Origin: Candidatus Accumulibacter regalis
Lineage (GTDB): Bacteria; Pseudomonadota; Gammaproteobacteria; Burkholderiales; Rhodocyclaceae
Assembly (NCBI GenBank): GCA_000585075.1
Contig: JEMY01000005.1
Span: forward strand, 1 to 40,701
Reading direction: 5' to 3'
DNA length: 40,701 bases
The position numbers and the translations under genes are program-made. The notes beneath the pieces were generated by a model. It worked only from the letters and a program-made list of their open reading frames with translations. It did not search any database and had not been told where the DNA came from. Positions 1 through 7,808 of this stretch are shown piece after piece; within the stretch, counting starts at the first letter, position 1; each line of letters opens with the position of its first letter.

Positions 1-140
1 CCGAGGCCGACGGCGATGCCGCCCAGATGGGCGTCGAACCCGCCTTCGATCGGCGAACCCGGCGCGAGGATGCCGATGGCGATGAAGCCGCCGGCAATGA
101 CCACGTCGCGGATGAAGCTGTGGGTATGCGGTAATTTCAC
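1..140 (-). CDS. Membrane protein of the transfer region, 5' end only
   Basis: A reading frame starts with GTG at 140 and runs off the left edge; about 46 residues are visible. A strong ribosome binding site (AAAGGAG, eight bases before the GTG) decides the start. The residues form one hydrophobic helix (GGFIAIGILAP) followed by a Gly-rich stretch, so a membrane or periplasmic protein is likely. It starts four bases after the stop of the OmpA-like lipoprotein gene and is probably cotranscribed with it and the lytic transglycosylase. I do not recognise the family. A role in the conjugation channel is inferred only from position. Confidence 0.6.
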   Translation of the reverse strand, partial: MKLPHTHSFIRDVVIAGGFIAIGILAPGSPIEGGFDAHLGGIAVGL

Positions 141-144
141 GTCG

Positions 145-831
145 CTACGCTCCTTTGCGGTTGTTGCTGCGGTTGTTGTCACTGAGCCCGTCGCGCGGGC
201 CAGCGAGACGCACCTCGACGCGGCGGTTGCTCCGGCGCGCCGCTTCGGTGGGTGCCGGATCGAGGTAGCAGCACAGGCCCTCGGCACGAACCAAGATCTC
301 TGCCTGGACGCCTCTGTCGAGGAGCCATGAGCGGACGGACTCGGCACGCCGTCTGGCGAGCCGGTCGTTGTAGGCTTTGCCACCGATGTCGTCGGTTCGG
401 CCGACGAGTTCGATGCGCTGGTACTTCACTGCAATGGCAGCCAGGCGCTCCAGCTCCCGTTGTCCATCGGCGGTGGGAGTCTCCTGGCCGTACTCGAAAT
501 GGATGGAGGCGGTTGCCGGCTCGGCAGCGGTGGCGACTGGAGAATCAGAGGCAACCGGTGGGGGGGTCTGATGGACACCAGAAACGGCAGGCGCTGGCTC
601 GTCTGTGGCCACGGGCAGTTCGACGATGGCCAGCGTCTTGCGTGTGGGTATCGGGCAGGCGGTGCCGCTGCAGGTTTTAAATTGGCGTTCGATCCAGGCG
701 ATCCTGTCGCTCGCCATGGGTTTGGGACCTGCTTCGGGAAGCGCCTTGGGCAGCGCTTGGGGCAAGCTCTCGCACCCGACCAGTATCGCGGTCGTGAGAA
801 GCAGGACGGCGACCGGGTTCAGGAGCGCCAT
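145..831 (-). CDS. OmpA-like outer-membrane lipoprotein of the transfer region
   Basis: 228 residues. The N-terminus is a lipoprotein signal peptide with lipobox LVGC (Cys about residue 20). A Pro/Ala-rich linker of about 85 residues follows, then a C-terminal OmpA-type peptidoglycan-binding domain (about residues 108-210) with the motif LVGRTDDIGGKAYNDRLARR and a final RRSNRRVEVRL strand. A CC pair (GLCCYLD) inside the domain is unusual. The family anchors the outer membrane to peptidoglycan. Its start overlaps the end of the lytic transglycosylase gene by 13 bases, so the two are translationally coupled; this suggests a cell-wall anchoring part of a conjugative type IV secretion apparatus. 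Domain call is secure, the conjugation role is inferred from neighbours. Confidence 0.85.
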   Translation of the reverse strand: MALLNPVAVLLLTTAILVGCESLPQALPKALPEAGPKPMASDRIAWIERQFKTCSGTACPIPTRKTLAIVELPVATDEPAPAVSGVHQTPPPVASDSPVATAAEPATASIHFEYGQETPTADGQRELERLAAIAVKYQRIELVGRTDDIGGKAYNDRLARRRAESVRSWLLDRGVQAEILVRAEGLCCYLDPAPTEAARRSNRRVEVRLAGPRDGLSDNNRSNNRKGA

Positions 832-1250
832 GGCTTTACCTGCGAGGCGACCTTGCGGGCATAGGCCGCGCGTTTGTCGGGAGAGACGGCGTTGTAGGCC
901 CCTACAGCTTCCCAGCCATAGCCGAGGCGACGAATGTTCTGCGCGAGAATCCAGGCGCCGATGTACGTACTGGTGCAGGTATCAAAAAGCTGATCGCGGC
1001 CAATGCCATACGACCGCAGCTTGCGCAGCCAACTGCTGTTGATCTGCATGTGCCCGAGGTCCTCCGAGCCATCGCGGTTGCGATGGCGTGCGGCGGGGTT
1101 GGAGTTGGACTCGACGGCCGAGATTGCTTTGAGCAGCGATGGCGGAATGCCGTAGCGGCGACCGGCTTCTTCGAAGCAGGCGGCCTGCACGGAAAAGGCA
1201 GCGGGCAGCAGCAGAAGGATTGTCAGGAAGGCGCGAGTCATGGCTGCCAT
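819..1250 (-). CDS. VirB1-like lytic transglycosylase
   Basis: 143 residues with a cleavable Sec signal peptide (AFLTILLLLPAAFSVQA). The SLT domain shows the catalytic Glu in AISAVESNSNP, the GHMQINSSWL motif and the late AYNAVS motif, which together define the VirB1/PilT-type soluble lytic transglycosylase fold. Such enzymes locally open peptidoglycan so that a conjugative channel can be assembled. Two start codons are possible, 1250 or 1241; neither has a clear Shine-Dalgarno sequence. It is the first gene of the visible run transglycosylase, OmpA lipoprotein, membrane protein. Immediately upstream lies an IS3-family element, so its native promoter and upstream transfer genes may have been displaced. 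Confidence 0.9.
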   Translation of the reverse strand: MAAMTRAFLTILLLLPAAFSVQAACFEEAGRRYGIPPSLLKAISAVESNSNPAARHRNRDGSEDLGHMQINSSWLRKLRSYGIGRDQLFDTCTSTYIGAWILAQNIRRLGYGWEAVGAYNAVSPDKRAAYARKVASQVKPWRS

Positions 1251-1371
1251 GGTAGGAAGCCAGACGATTCCTGCGTCGCTGAAATGTGACCGTTAAGGGC
1301 GCATTTCGGTTAGCGGAGGGTTGTTGTTTGGGCTTCGGAACGTGTCAATGACTTTGAGACACCGATGCACA

Positions 1372-2463
1372 TTAATCTAGTGAGCATGGGTCGTCTGTTT
1401 TTGTCGGCGTGTTCTCCTGCTTGGGTGGGTTGATCCAGGCGGCGATGGGCAGCTTGGGAGGTTGGGGGCAGTGGCCCTTGAATCGGCTCGGGTGAGCAGC
1501 GTAGGCGGCGTTCAGGGTGCCGGCCCGTTGCTCGAACAGCTCTGCAGCCTGGCCATGGTGGACGGCGGTCGGGGTCATGAAGCCGATGCCGGAATGGCGA
1601 TGCTGTTCGTTGTACCACTGGAAGAAGCGCTGGCAGTGAGCGCGGGCTTCTTCGATGGTACCGAAGCGCGCGGGGAAGTCCGGGCGGTACTTCAGGGTTT
1701 TGAACTGCGCCTCCGAGAAGGGGTTGTCGTCGGAGACGTAGGGACGGCTGTGGGACTTGGCCACATCGAGGTCCACCAGCAGTTCTGCCACGAGCTTGGA
1801 TCGCATGCTGGTTCCGCGGTCGGCATGGACGGTGAGCGTGCGTGGCTCGACGCCCTGTTTGGCGACGGTCTCGGCGATCAACTGCCTGGCCAGTTCAGCG
1901 CTCTCGCGCGGGGCGATCAACCAGCCGACGACATAGCGGCTGAAGATGTCGAGGATCACGTACAGCTGGAAGCAGGTCCATTTGAGCGGCCCTTTGAGCT
2001 TCGTGATGTCCCAACTCCAGACTTGATTCGGTCCGGTGGCCAGCAGTTCGGGTTTGAAGTAGGCCGGATGAGTAAGCTGATTACGCCTTTCGCGCGCTTG
2101 ACCATCGGCGGCCAGCAAGCGGTACATGGTGCGCACCGAGCCCAGGTAGATGCCCTCGTCGAGCAGGGTGGCGTAGATGCTCGGTGGCGCGCAATCGGCA
2201 AAGCGCTCGCTGCACAGCACGTCGCGCAGCGCCTGCCGCTCGGTATCGCTGAGGGCCAGCGGTGGCGCCGGTCGAGTCGACGGTGTCATCGGCGGAACGT
2301 TCAAGCGCCGCCGGCGCGCGTCGTCGCGATAGACCGTACTGCGAGGGATCCGCAAGGCCGCGCAAGCGGGTGCCAACCCAACCTCTGGCGCCAGGACATT
2401 GACCGCGTGCATCAGGATCTCCCGTCCGGCGTGTCGTCCGTCAGCTGCCCCAGCAGCATACAA
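1372..2463 (-). CDS. IS3-family transposase OrfB (DDE integrase domain)
   Basis: 363 residues in the -1 frame relative to orfA. It has an N-terminal HTH_21-like region (ALRIPRSTVYRDDARRRRL) and an rve integrase core with all three catalytic acids visible: D in WSWDITKLKG, D in VHADRGTS, E in NPFSEAQFKTLK. The usual WYNEQHRHSGIG box follows. No stop or frameshift interrupts it, so the element may be active. It is expected to be made mainly as an OrfAB fusion through the A-rich slippery run at 2466-2473, because the orfB frame opens at that run and has no good independent start. Confidence 0.92.
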   Translation of the reverse strand: MYAAGAADGRHAGREILMHAVNVLAPEVGLAPACAALRIPRSTVYRDDARRRRLNVPPMTPSTRPAPPLALSDTERQALRDVLCSERFADCAPPSIYATLLDEGIYLGSVRTMYRLLAADGQARERRNQLTHPAYFKPELLATGPNQVWSWDITKLKGPLKWTCFQLYVILDIFSRYVVGWLIAPRESAELARQLIAETVAKQGVEPRTLTVHADRGTSMRSKLVAELLVDLDVAKSHSRPYVSDDNPFSEAQFKTLKYRPDFPARFGTIEEARAHCQRFFQWYNEQHRHSGIGFMTPTAVHHGQAAELFEQRAGTLNAAYAAHPSRFKGHCPQPPKLPIAAWINPPKQENTPTKTDDPCSLD

Positions 2464-2900
2464 ACTTTTTTTTGGACATCGATAATGGTATGGGCCTGGG
2501 CGAGCTGGCGACGCAGGCGGTCGTTTTCCCGCGTGAGCTGCTCCAGCCGCCGCGCTTCGGCCAGCGCCGGGTCGGCCTTGCGCCCGCGCTTTTGCGGTTC
2601 GAGTGCGGCCTGTTCGATCGCCGCGCGCTTTTTTCGCCAGGTGGCGAGCAGGGAGGAATAGATGCCCTCCCGGCGTAACAGGGCGCCAATTTCGCCGGCT
2701 TTGGTACAGCCGTCGGCAAGGGCCAGAATACGCCGCCTGTCGCTACTGGAGAACTGGCGGCGGCGCGCCGTCGCCACCACCTCGGGGTCGGGCGGCGCGA
2801 TGGATGACGCGTTTCCAGTCGCCCTACGGGCTCCTTCCAACGCGTCATCCATCGCCAAGGCTGCTTGTCCGTTCATCAGATCCTTCGTGTCGTTTGTCAT
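2412..2900 (-). CDS. IS3-family transposase OrfA (HTH, leucine zipper)
   Basis: 162 residues. A helix-turn-helix region (SSSDRRRILALADGCTKAGEIGALLRR) is followed by a basic linker and a C-terminal heptad zone (LAEARRLEQLTRENDRLRRQ) typical of IS3 OrfA. It binds the element ends and dimerises with the OrfAB transposase. The ATG at 2900 is preceded by a purine-rich region. Its last 50 bases overlap orfB and contain the frameshift run. Confidence 0.9.
   Translation of the reverse strand: MTNDTKDLMNGQAALAMDDALEGARRATGNASSIAPPDPEVVATARRRQFSSSDRRRILALADGCTKAGEIGALLRREGIYSSLLATWRKKRAAIEQAALEPQKRGRKADPALAEARRLEQLTRENDRLRRQLAQAHTIIDVQKKVCMLLGQLTDDTPDGRS
2466..2473 (-). promoter_or_regulatory. Programmed -1 frameshift run (A8) joining orfA and orfB
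   Basis: Eight consecutive A on the minus strand occur in the orfA codons for Gln-Lys-Lys just before the orfB frame opens. Slipping back by one base joins orfA residues ending DVQKK to the orfB sequence SLYAAGAADG. This is the standard IS3 mechanism; the site is seen in sequence, its use is inferred. Confidence 0.75.
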
Positions 2901-2975
2901 GATGGAAACCTACCTTTCTACTCTAATTCGTCAGGGGTAGGTGTCTCAGGTCATATTGGCACAGGGGGCTTGCGC

Positions 2976-3067
2976 GGCCTCGGGTCGATCGCTGCCAGTG
3001 GACTGAAAAATCTGAGCGGCTGCTCTCAGTTCGATCCGGCCGTTGGTGCTCGGCTTCAGCAGTTACT
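2976..3067 (-). repeat. Dispersed intergenic repeat, copy 1
   Basis: The reverse complement of this stretch matches 29937-30030 at roughly 80 percent identity, sharing blocks such as CTGAGAGCAG and CCACTGGCAGCGAT. Both copies are intergenic and in opposite orientation. It directly follows the right end of the IS3-family element. Confidence 0.75.
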
Positions 3068-3090
3068 CGTTTGGCTGTCCTCTCCAAACC

Positions 3091-3768
3091 CTACGCGAAC
3101 TTGATCATCGGGACGGCACGAACATTCGGCTGCTTCGCCAAGAAGTCGCGAAGGAACTCACCGAGCTTTCGCTCGCACAGGGCGATCACGGCTTCTTCCT
3201 GCTTGATGCGATTACCCTGCTTCCGCACGGCGGTGATCAGTCGCTGCTGCAGGGCGATCACTTGCGCTTTCTCATCGATCAGCAACCCCTTGCCGGGAAT
3301 CTCATGCGAGATCGCACCGATGGCTGGCGACGACACGAGCTCCGGCTTCTTCAACGGCAGGGTTATGCCGGTGGCGTCGCCAGCCACAGTGAAACTCTCT
3401 GGGCTCAAGTCGTAGCCGACGGAGTACTCCACCGCGTAGTTCAAGATGATGGTGGCGTCCGACTTGATGCCCAGCGCTGACCTGTTGATGTGCTCAACAT
3501 GGACGTAGTTGCGGTCGATTGTTGCGGCGAGGAATTTCGCCCGGCCTGAGATCGCTTTCTTGGTGACCTCCAGGTATTGCGTGAACGTGGTGTAGCCGAG
3601 GAGATCGTGCTTGGTGGCCGACAGGGTTTTCTCTACCGCGTGGAGCTATGACGCGAGGGCTGATTGGTGATGCTCGGCGGCGGTGGATTGCTGGTATTGG
3701 TGGGTCGCGGCGGCGGCGAGCATGGCGAGTGATGCGGTGATGGTGATTGCGGTGGCGAGTTTCTTCAT
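3091..3768 (-). pseudogene. Exported protein gene interrupted by one amber codon (DUF4230-like?)
   Basis: Reading from ATG at 3768 (GGAGC six bases upstream) gives a signal peptide (MKKLATAITITASLAMLAAAATHQ), then after 40 codons a TAG at 3648-3646, and then the same frame stays open to 3091. The continuation begins LHAVEKTLSATKHDLLGYTT and includes EYSVGYDLSPESF and a coiled stretch KAQVIALQQRLITAVRKQG. Because no base is gained or lost, one C-to-T change (probably CAG to TAG) explains the break. The part from about 3444 could be translated alone without its signal peptide. The shape resembles DUF4230 proteins, but that assignment is weak. It diverges from the STAND gene starting at 3980. 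Confidence 0.7.
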
Positions 3769-3979
3769 GGGCGGCTCCTGGGTTGGAGATTGGCGTAATG
3801 GTGGGGTTGTGGCGATTCGACTTGGGCGGAATATGCCGAGGTCGCACCTTCGCCGCCACCGCGATTTGTTTGTGCAGCGAAATTTCTACGAATTTGCTCC
3901 GCCACCAACGCCCTTGATCGATTAACTTAGAGTGCCAGGAAACGTCAGCGACTTCCGCCGACACGAGTGTGGAGCCAAT

Positions 3980-6952
3980 ATGGCTAGACTGCCGGGCCAC
4001 CGAGTTCCACCAACGGACATAGCGCACATGAAGCAAGACGAACCAGCTGCGGTACTCGATCCCAAGCAGCTCTCTCGAATCGAGGGAGTTCACCGGGGCT
4101 TCATGTACCAACATCTGTTCGCTGCAGGCTGCTTGCTTGTGGCGCATGGACATGCCACCGCGGTCTGTGTTGAAAAGGACGAGGACATCGAGATCGTGTC
4201 CGGTGGACGTGCGACATACATTCAGGTGAAGACCCGATCTAAGCCGCTGATCCATTCCGACATCAAGGGTGCACTGCAGCGATTTGCTGAGCTTCGCGAA
4301 GAGCATGCCTCGGGTCGGCGCAGCGCGAAAGCGGAGTTCGTGCTTGTGTCGAACGTAGCCCCAGCGCCGGCTTTGCTTGCGCTAGCGCAGCGAGGTCAGT
4401 TTCCGCCAGACGTTTCCATGACTTGGCCTGAGGGAGCAATAGGCCTACGGGTTGATGGCTTACCTCCGGCATGGCCTGATATCCCGACTGCGGCTGCGTG
4501 GTGTACGGCAGCCGCAGAAAGACTGCCGCAGCGCATAATCACAGCTGAGGTGCTCGTCTGGAAGATCGCCGCGCATGTCGCGCTCGCGGCGAGCGGCACG
4601 GCACCTTACCGGAATCACAGCTTTCAGGTTGCAGAACTACCGACCCTTTTTGAACAGATACTGCTCCAATTGCAGGACTTCCCCGAGCTGCTTCAGCACT
4701 ATCGTCCTCAGCAAGACGAGCCGGCTCTTGACTCGGCCGCACATCTCAGGATCGTTTGTGGGTTCTCAGGCGCCGGCAAGACGACTTGGGCAGCCCAAGC
4801 GGCCGCGCACTCGGGAAGTGGCTGTGCCTATTACGACGCCGCGGACATTCCAGCAGCTGCTTTGGCCGCTGCGCTCGTACGGGAGTGCGCAGCCCAGCTT
4901 GCAGGATCGGGAACGCTCCCCCTTGACAGCGTGCTGGCGCCAGGGGTCACGGGCTTGGAATCACTTCGCGGGCTGGACAAGGGACTCTGCCGCGCAGGTC
5001 GACCTGCGATTCTCGTGATTGACAACGCACACAGTCTTCCCGCAACGGCGTTGCAGAAGGTAGTACAGGCGACCCGCCACATTCGCCTAATCTTACTGTG
5101 CCATCCCTTACCAATGGTGGCGGAGCTCGAAGCACTAACGGGTGTAAAAAGGGAAGATTTGAAGGGCTGGTCACTGGAAGATGTCGCAGCCGAAGCAGCG
5201 GCCCTTGAATGTCGAGGGTCGATTGATGCAATGGAACGATTAAGGGTTTTGACGGGGGGTTACCCGCTTTTCGTCCAAGGTGCTGCGCGACTGGCCGCAG
5301 CAGAGTACGTCGGCGACGTGGCGGCTTTGTGCGCTTCAGTGGAAAATGGAATTCACACAGCCGCAACCGCGCAAGAGGTAATCTTGGCCCGCATTTTTAA
5401 TGCACTAGAACCTTCCCAGTGTCACGCCGCTGGTCTTCTGAGCTTCTCTGACGTCTCCCTCTGCCGCTCAGAGGTCATCAGATTGCTGCGGGAGGGCATG
5501 GCGATAGAGGAACCGGCTGCTGCGGCCATTCTCCGGCAACTTCGCTTAGTTGGGCTCGTTCAAATCTCAGGTGCTGACCGAGTTCGAGTCCATGACGCGA
5601 TCCGCGTGTTGGGTAAAGCCTACGTACGGTTATTGGGCGCCGATAGTACCAAGAAAGGGCTAGAATCCCTCAAAGAGATAATCTTTAAGTCCCTGCACGA
5701 GCAGCGTGACTCCTCTAGGTTTGGTGCGTTCGCACGCTTGCTCGCCTCGCTGAATTACCTCGAACCACTGGTCGAATTGATCGGTGAAGAGCTCTTTCAC
5801 GAAATTGGCGTGATACCCGAGGTGACGGCTGCACTGGAGCATGCTCTTGCGTCCGGGGAGCTGACCCCGTCCCAGCAGTACTGGGCGTACGACGGTTTAG
5901 TCTTCGCAGCCATGAAGCATGGAGGCCAAGGCGTGCAGAAGAACCTCCAGAGATGGCTGGGAGCGATGGAGAAATTGCTTCGACAAGGAGTACTGACGCG
6001 CAACCAGAAGGCTGCTCTGTGGATGAAGAGAATGCATTACGAGGCGGTGACGGGAAATGCCAAAGGCGCGCTTCAGGCGCATGAGAGGGCCAAATCGGTT
6101 CTGCGCGACGACAAAGCCTACGTTCGTGTATTTAACTACAACGCAGCCGCCGCACTATATCGGCTGGAGTCATACGAGCTCGCGGAGCATCTAGTCCAAG
6201 AGCTCATCAGCGAATACTACGCACTGCTGGTGATTGAGCCGGATCAAGTAACCGAACTGAGCCAAGAGGAGCTGTGGAAAGCAATTAGCACCCCTGATCT
6301 CGACATTCAGGATGTCAAACATCTTGCCGACGCCCTAGAGCTACTGGCCATGGTTTGTGCCAAACAAGAGAAATTCCTGCCTTTCGCGAGAATCCATGCG
6401 ACGCGCTTCTATGAAATAGCAGGAGCGGTGGACTCCGTCGTTCGAACTGGTCTGGATGTGGCAGATGACTTCGTTCGCATGAACGACTTCCTCGGCGCAA
6501 GACAGTTCATGGAACGTACCGTCCTGCCCTATATCCAGCAGCATCGTCTTATTTCAAAGCTTCTGGATGCGCGAAGCCTGTACGCGGTGATTCTCGCCTA
6601 TTCCGGCGAGTTCGACGATGCCGAATTAGAGATGGCGCGTATTGCCCCTTTGGTTGAAGATTCACCCATAGCAATGCAAGAGCAGATCGCTGCACAACTG
6701 TTACGTCCCGCACTAATCCGGAGGCCTCGGGCCAAGCTTTTCGAGGTTGAGACGATGGCCGAGTCCCACGCTGCGGCCGGAAGATCGGCGCCGGCGACAG
6801 CGTGGGACAAAGGCACTACCGGTGAGGAAGCGGAGGGGTCCGCCAAGGGGCTTCGGGATCGTACAGATTCATCTGTCGCTGGTGGTAGCGGCGTAGTTGC
6901 ACGACGTAACGGCTCTCGCAAGCGGCGGCAAGCTGGTGCAGGAATTCACTGA
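3980..6952 (+). CDS. DUF4297-type nuclease - STAND NTPase - TPR defence protein, C-terminus replaced by transposon sequence
   Basis: The ATG at 3980 is preceded by GGAG at 3971-3974; GTG 3932 and ATG 4028 are alternatives. Domain order: a Cap4/DUF4297-like PD-(D/E)XK nuclease at about residues 40-110 (acidic EDIEI, then IQVKTRS carrying the catalytic Q-x-K); a STAND P-loop NTPase at about 255-480 with Walker A GFSGAGKTTW and Walker B AILVIDNAH; then helical TPR-like repeats to about residue 905. This layout matches Avs-like antiviral STAND sensors that cut DNA after recognising a phage protein. From base 6699 the frame enters a transposon, so the last 84 codons or so are foreign. The native end is at 9982-10172 (SEC-C). 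The present product may be unstable or blind to its trigger. Confidence 0.88.
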   Translation: MARLPGHRVPPTDIAHMKQDEPAAVLDPKQLSRIEGVHRGFMYQHLFAAGCLLVAHGHATAVCVEKDEDIEIVSGGRATYIQVKTRSKPLIHSDIKGALQRFAELREEHASGRRSAKAEFVLVSNVAPAPALLALAQRGQFPPDVSMTWPEGAIGLRVDGLPPAWPDIPTAAAWCTAAAERLPQRIITAEVLVWKIAAHVALAASGTAPYRNHSFQVAELPTLFEQILLQLQDFPELLQHYRPQQDEPALDSAAHLRIVCGFSGAGKTTWAAQAAAHSGSGCAYYDAADIPAAALAAALVRECAAQLAGSGTLPLDSVLAPGVTGLESLRGLDKGLCRAGRPAILVIDNAHSLPATALQKVVQATRHIRLILLCHPLPMVAELEALTGVKREDLKGWSLEDVAAEAAALECRGSIDAMERLRVLTGGYPLFVQGAARLAAAEYVGDVAALCASVENGIHTAATAQEVILARIFNALEPSQCHAAGLLSFSDVSLCRSEVIRLLREGMAIEEPAAAAILRQLRLVGLVQISGADRVRVHDAIRVLGKAYVRLLGADSTKKGLESLKEIIFKSLHEQRDSSRFGAFARLLASLNYLEPLVELIGEELFHEIGVIPEVTAALEHALASGELTPSQQYWAYDGLVFAAMKHGGQGVQKNLQRWLGAMEKLLRQGVLTRNQKAALWMKRMHYEAVTGNAKGALQAHERAKSVLRDDKAYVRVFNYNAAAALYRLESYELAEHLVQELISEYYALLVIEPDQVTELSQEELWKAISTPDLDIQDVKHLADALELLAMVCAKQEKFLPFARIHATRFYEIAGAVDSVVRTGLDVADDFVRMNDFLGARQFMERTVLPYIQQHRLISKLLDARSLYAVILAYSGEFDDAELEMARIAPLVEDSPIAMQEQIAAQLLRPALIRRPRAKLFEVETMAESHAAAGRSAPATAWDKGTTGEEAEGSAKGLRDRTDSSVAGGSGVVARRNGSRKRRQAGAGIH
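6694..6698. repeat. Target-site duplication ACAAC, left copy
   Basis: ACAAC directly abuts the left transposon end and recurs at 9977-9981 next to the right end. A 5-bp duplication is what Tn7/Mu/Tn552-type transposases produce. Confidence 0.88.
6763..6808 (-). terminator. Hairpin after the last transposon gene
   Basis: Perfect 11-bp inverted repeat GTCCCACGCTG (6763-6773) and CAGCGTGGGAC (6798-6808) with a GC-rich, partly self-complementary loop. It starts eight bases after the stop of the small transposon gene on the minus strand. No long T run follows, so termination is likely but not certain. Confidence 0.5.
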
Positions 6953-7016
6953 GCGCCGCCGCGCTTTCATCGGAGAGCCCATCGGGGAACAGCGGGACAG
7001 CAGAGCGGCGCTTCAT
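6816..7016 (-). CDS. Small transposon-borne protein (66 aa)
   Basis: Starts at ATG 7016, overlapping the stop of the ATPase gene in an ATGA arrangement, so it is translationally coupled. The 66-residue product is highly charged, with a helical AALSEFLHQLAAACESRY segment and a basic QLRRYHQRQ stretch near the middle. No known domain is recognised. Coupling to the ATPase suggests an accessory role in transposition, in the position where TniQ/TnsD-like proteins sit in related elements, but it is far too short to be TniQ. Confidence 0.7.
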   Translation of the reverse strand: MKRRSAVPLFPDGLSDESAAALSEFLHQLAAACESRYVVQLRRYHQRQMNLYDPEAPWRTPPLPHR

Positions 7017-7807
7017 CGCAATTCCTCGATTGCCGACTGCAAGAGATCGTCCGGCAAATGATTCAGACCGCGCGGCACCGCCAGGCGCATCGCCGTACGC
7101 ATAATCCGCCCGGCGTGCCGCGGTAATCCCTTGCTGGCCTGGCGCAAGATCTCCAGGCCCGAATCGCTGAGCAGCGTATTCGTGCAACCGGCGCTCTTCA
7201 GGCTGTGCAGGATCAGTTGCGCGAAGCGCTCGCGTTCGAGCACCGGTTTGAGCTGCACGCGGACCTGAATGCGCCCGGCCAGCGCCGCATAAGGCGCCCG
7301 CTCCAGCGCTTGCGCCAGTATCGGATGGCCGATCAACCAGACCGCCATCACATCGCGTGTATCAAAGGCGAAGTTGAGGAAAGCCGGCAAATCCCGAAAG
7401 AACTCCAGCGGCAGATTCTGCGCCTCGTCGATGATCCACACCGGCACCAGTTGGCGGCCATCGACCAGTTGCAGAATCCGCTCCTTCAGATCGCGCCACA
7501 ACTGCGCCCGCCGATAGCCCGCTTCCACTCCCAGCGCACGCGCCAGACCGCGATAGATATCGAGCCGACCGAAATCCGTCTCCGCCTGATAGATCACCAG
7601 GTGGCGATGCGGATTCAGCCCGCGGGTCAATTGGCGCAAGGCAGCTGTCTTGCCCACCCCGGGTTCGCCGGTGATCAGGCCGACCCCGGGTGAGTGCAAT
7701 AACCAGGCAAAGCGCTCCGCCAATTGCCCCAGCGCACCGTCATCCCACAGCTCGGCCGCTTCCTTGCCCAGCGGCGCATGCCGCAAACCAAAGTGTTGCA
7801 GGTCCAT
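7013..7807 (-). CDS. ExeA/TniB-like AAA ATPase of the transposon
   Basis: 264 residues. Starts LQHFGLRHAPLGK, the usual opening of ExeA-type AAA ATPases. Walker A is GEPGVGKTAALRQL (about residues 47-55), Walker B is VPVWIIDEAQNLP, and a sensor region IGHPILAQAL follows. Such ATPases pick the target and activate the transposase in Tn7 (TnsC), Tn5053 (TniB) and Mu (MuB). One base separates it from the transposase stop, and it overlaps the small downstream gene by four bases, so the three form one translational unit. Confidence 0.9.
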   Translation of the reverse strand: MDLQHFGLRHAPLGKEAAELWDDGALGQLAERFAWLLHSPGVGLITGEPGVGKTAALRQLTRGLNPHRHLVIYQAETDFGRLDIYRGLARALGVEAGYRRAQLWRDLKERILQLVDGRQLVPVWIIDEAQNLPLEFFRDLPAFLNFAFDTRDVMAVWLIGHPILAQALERAPYAALAGRIQVRVQLKPVLERERFAQLILHSLKSAGCTNTLLSDSGLEILRQASKGLPRHAGRIMRTAMRLAVPRGLNHLPDDLLQSAIEELR

Positions 7808-7808
7808 C

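Larger units (their letters stand above)
1343..2963 (-). mobile_element. IS3-family insertion sequence
   Basis: The element holds overlapping orfA and orfB in the usual IS3 arrangement. Imperfect terminal inverted repeats are visible: 1343-1363 begins TGTCAATGACTTTGAGACACC-like and the complement of 2940-2963 begins TGTGCCAATATGACC and also ends TGAGACACC; they align with small gaps. No matching 3- or 4-bp target duplication is seen, so one flank may have rearranged or my ends may be off by a few bases. It sits just upstream of the lytic transglycosylase gene. Confidence 0.75.

Noticed and set aside
1462-2661. 399-codon plus-strand frame
   Set aside because: Antisense to the IS3-family transposase and without any domain.
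6816-7187. 123-codon version of the small transposon protein
   Set aside because: The extra N-terminus overlaps the ATPase gene; the ATG at 7016 coupled to the ATPase stop is far more plausible.
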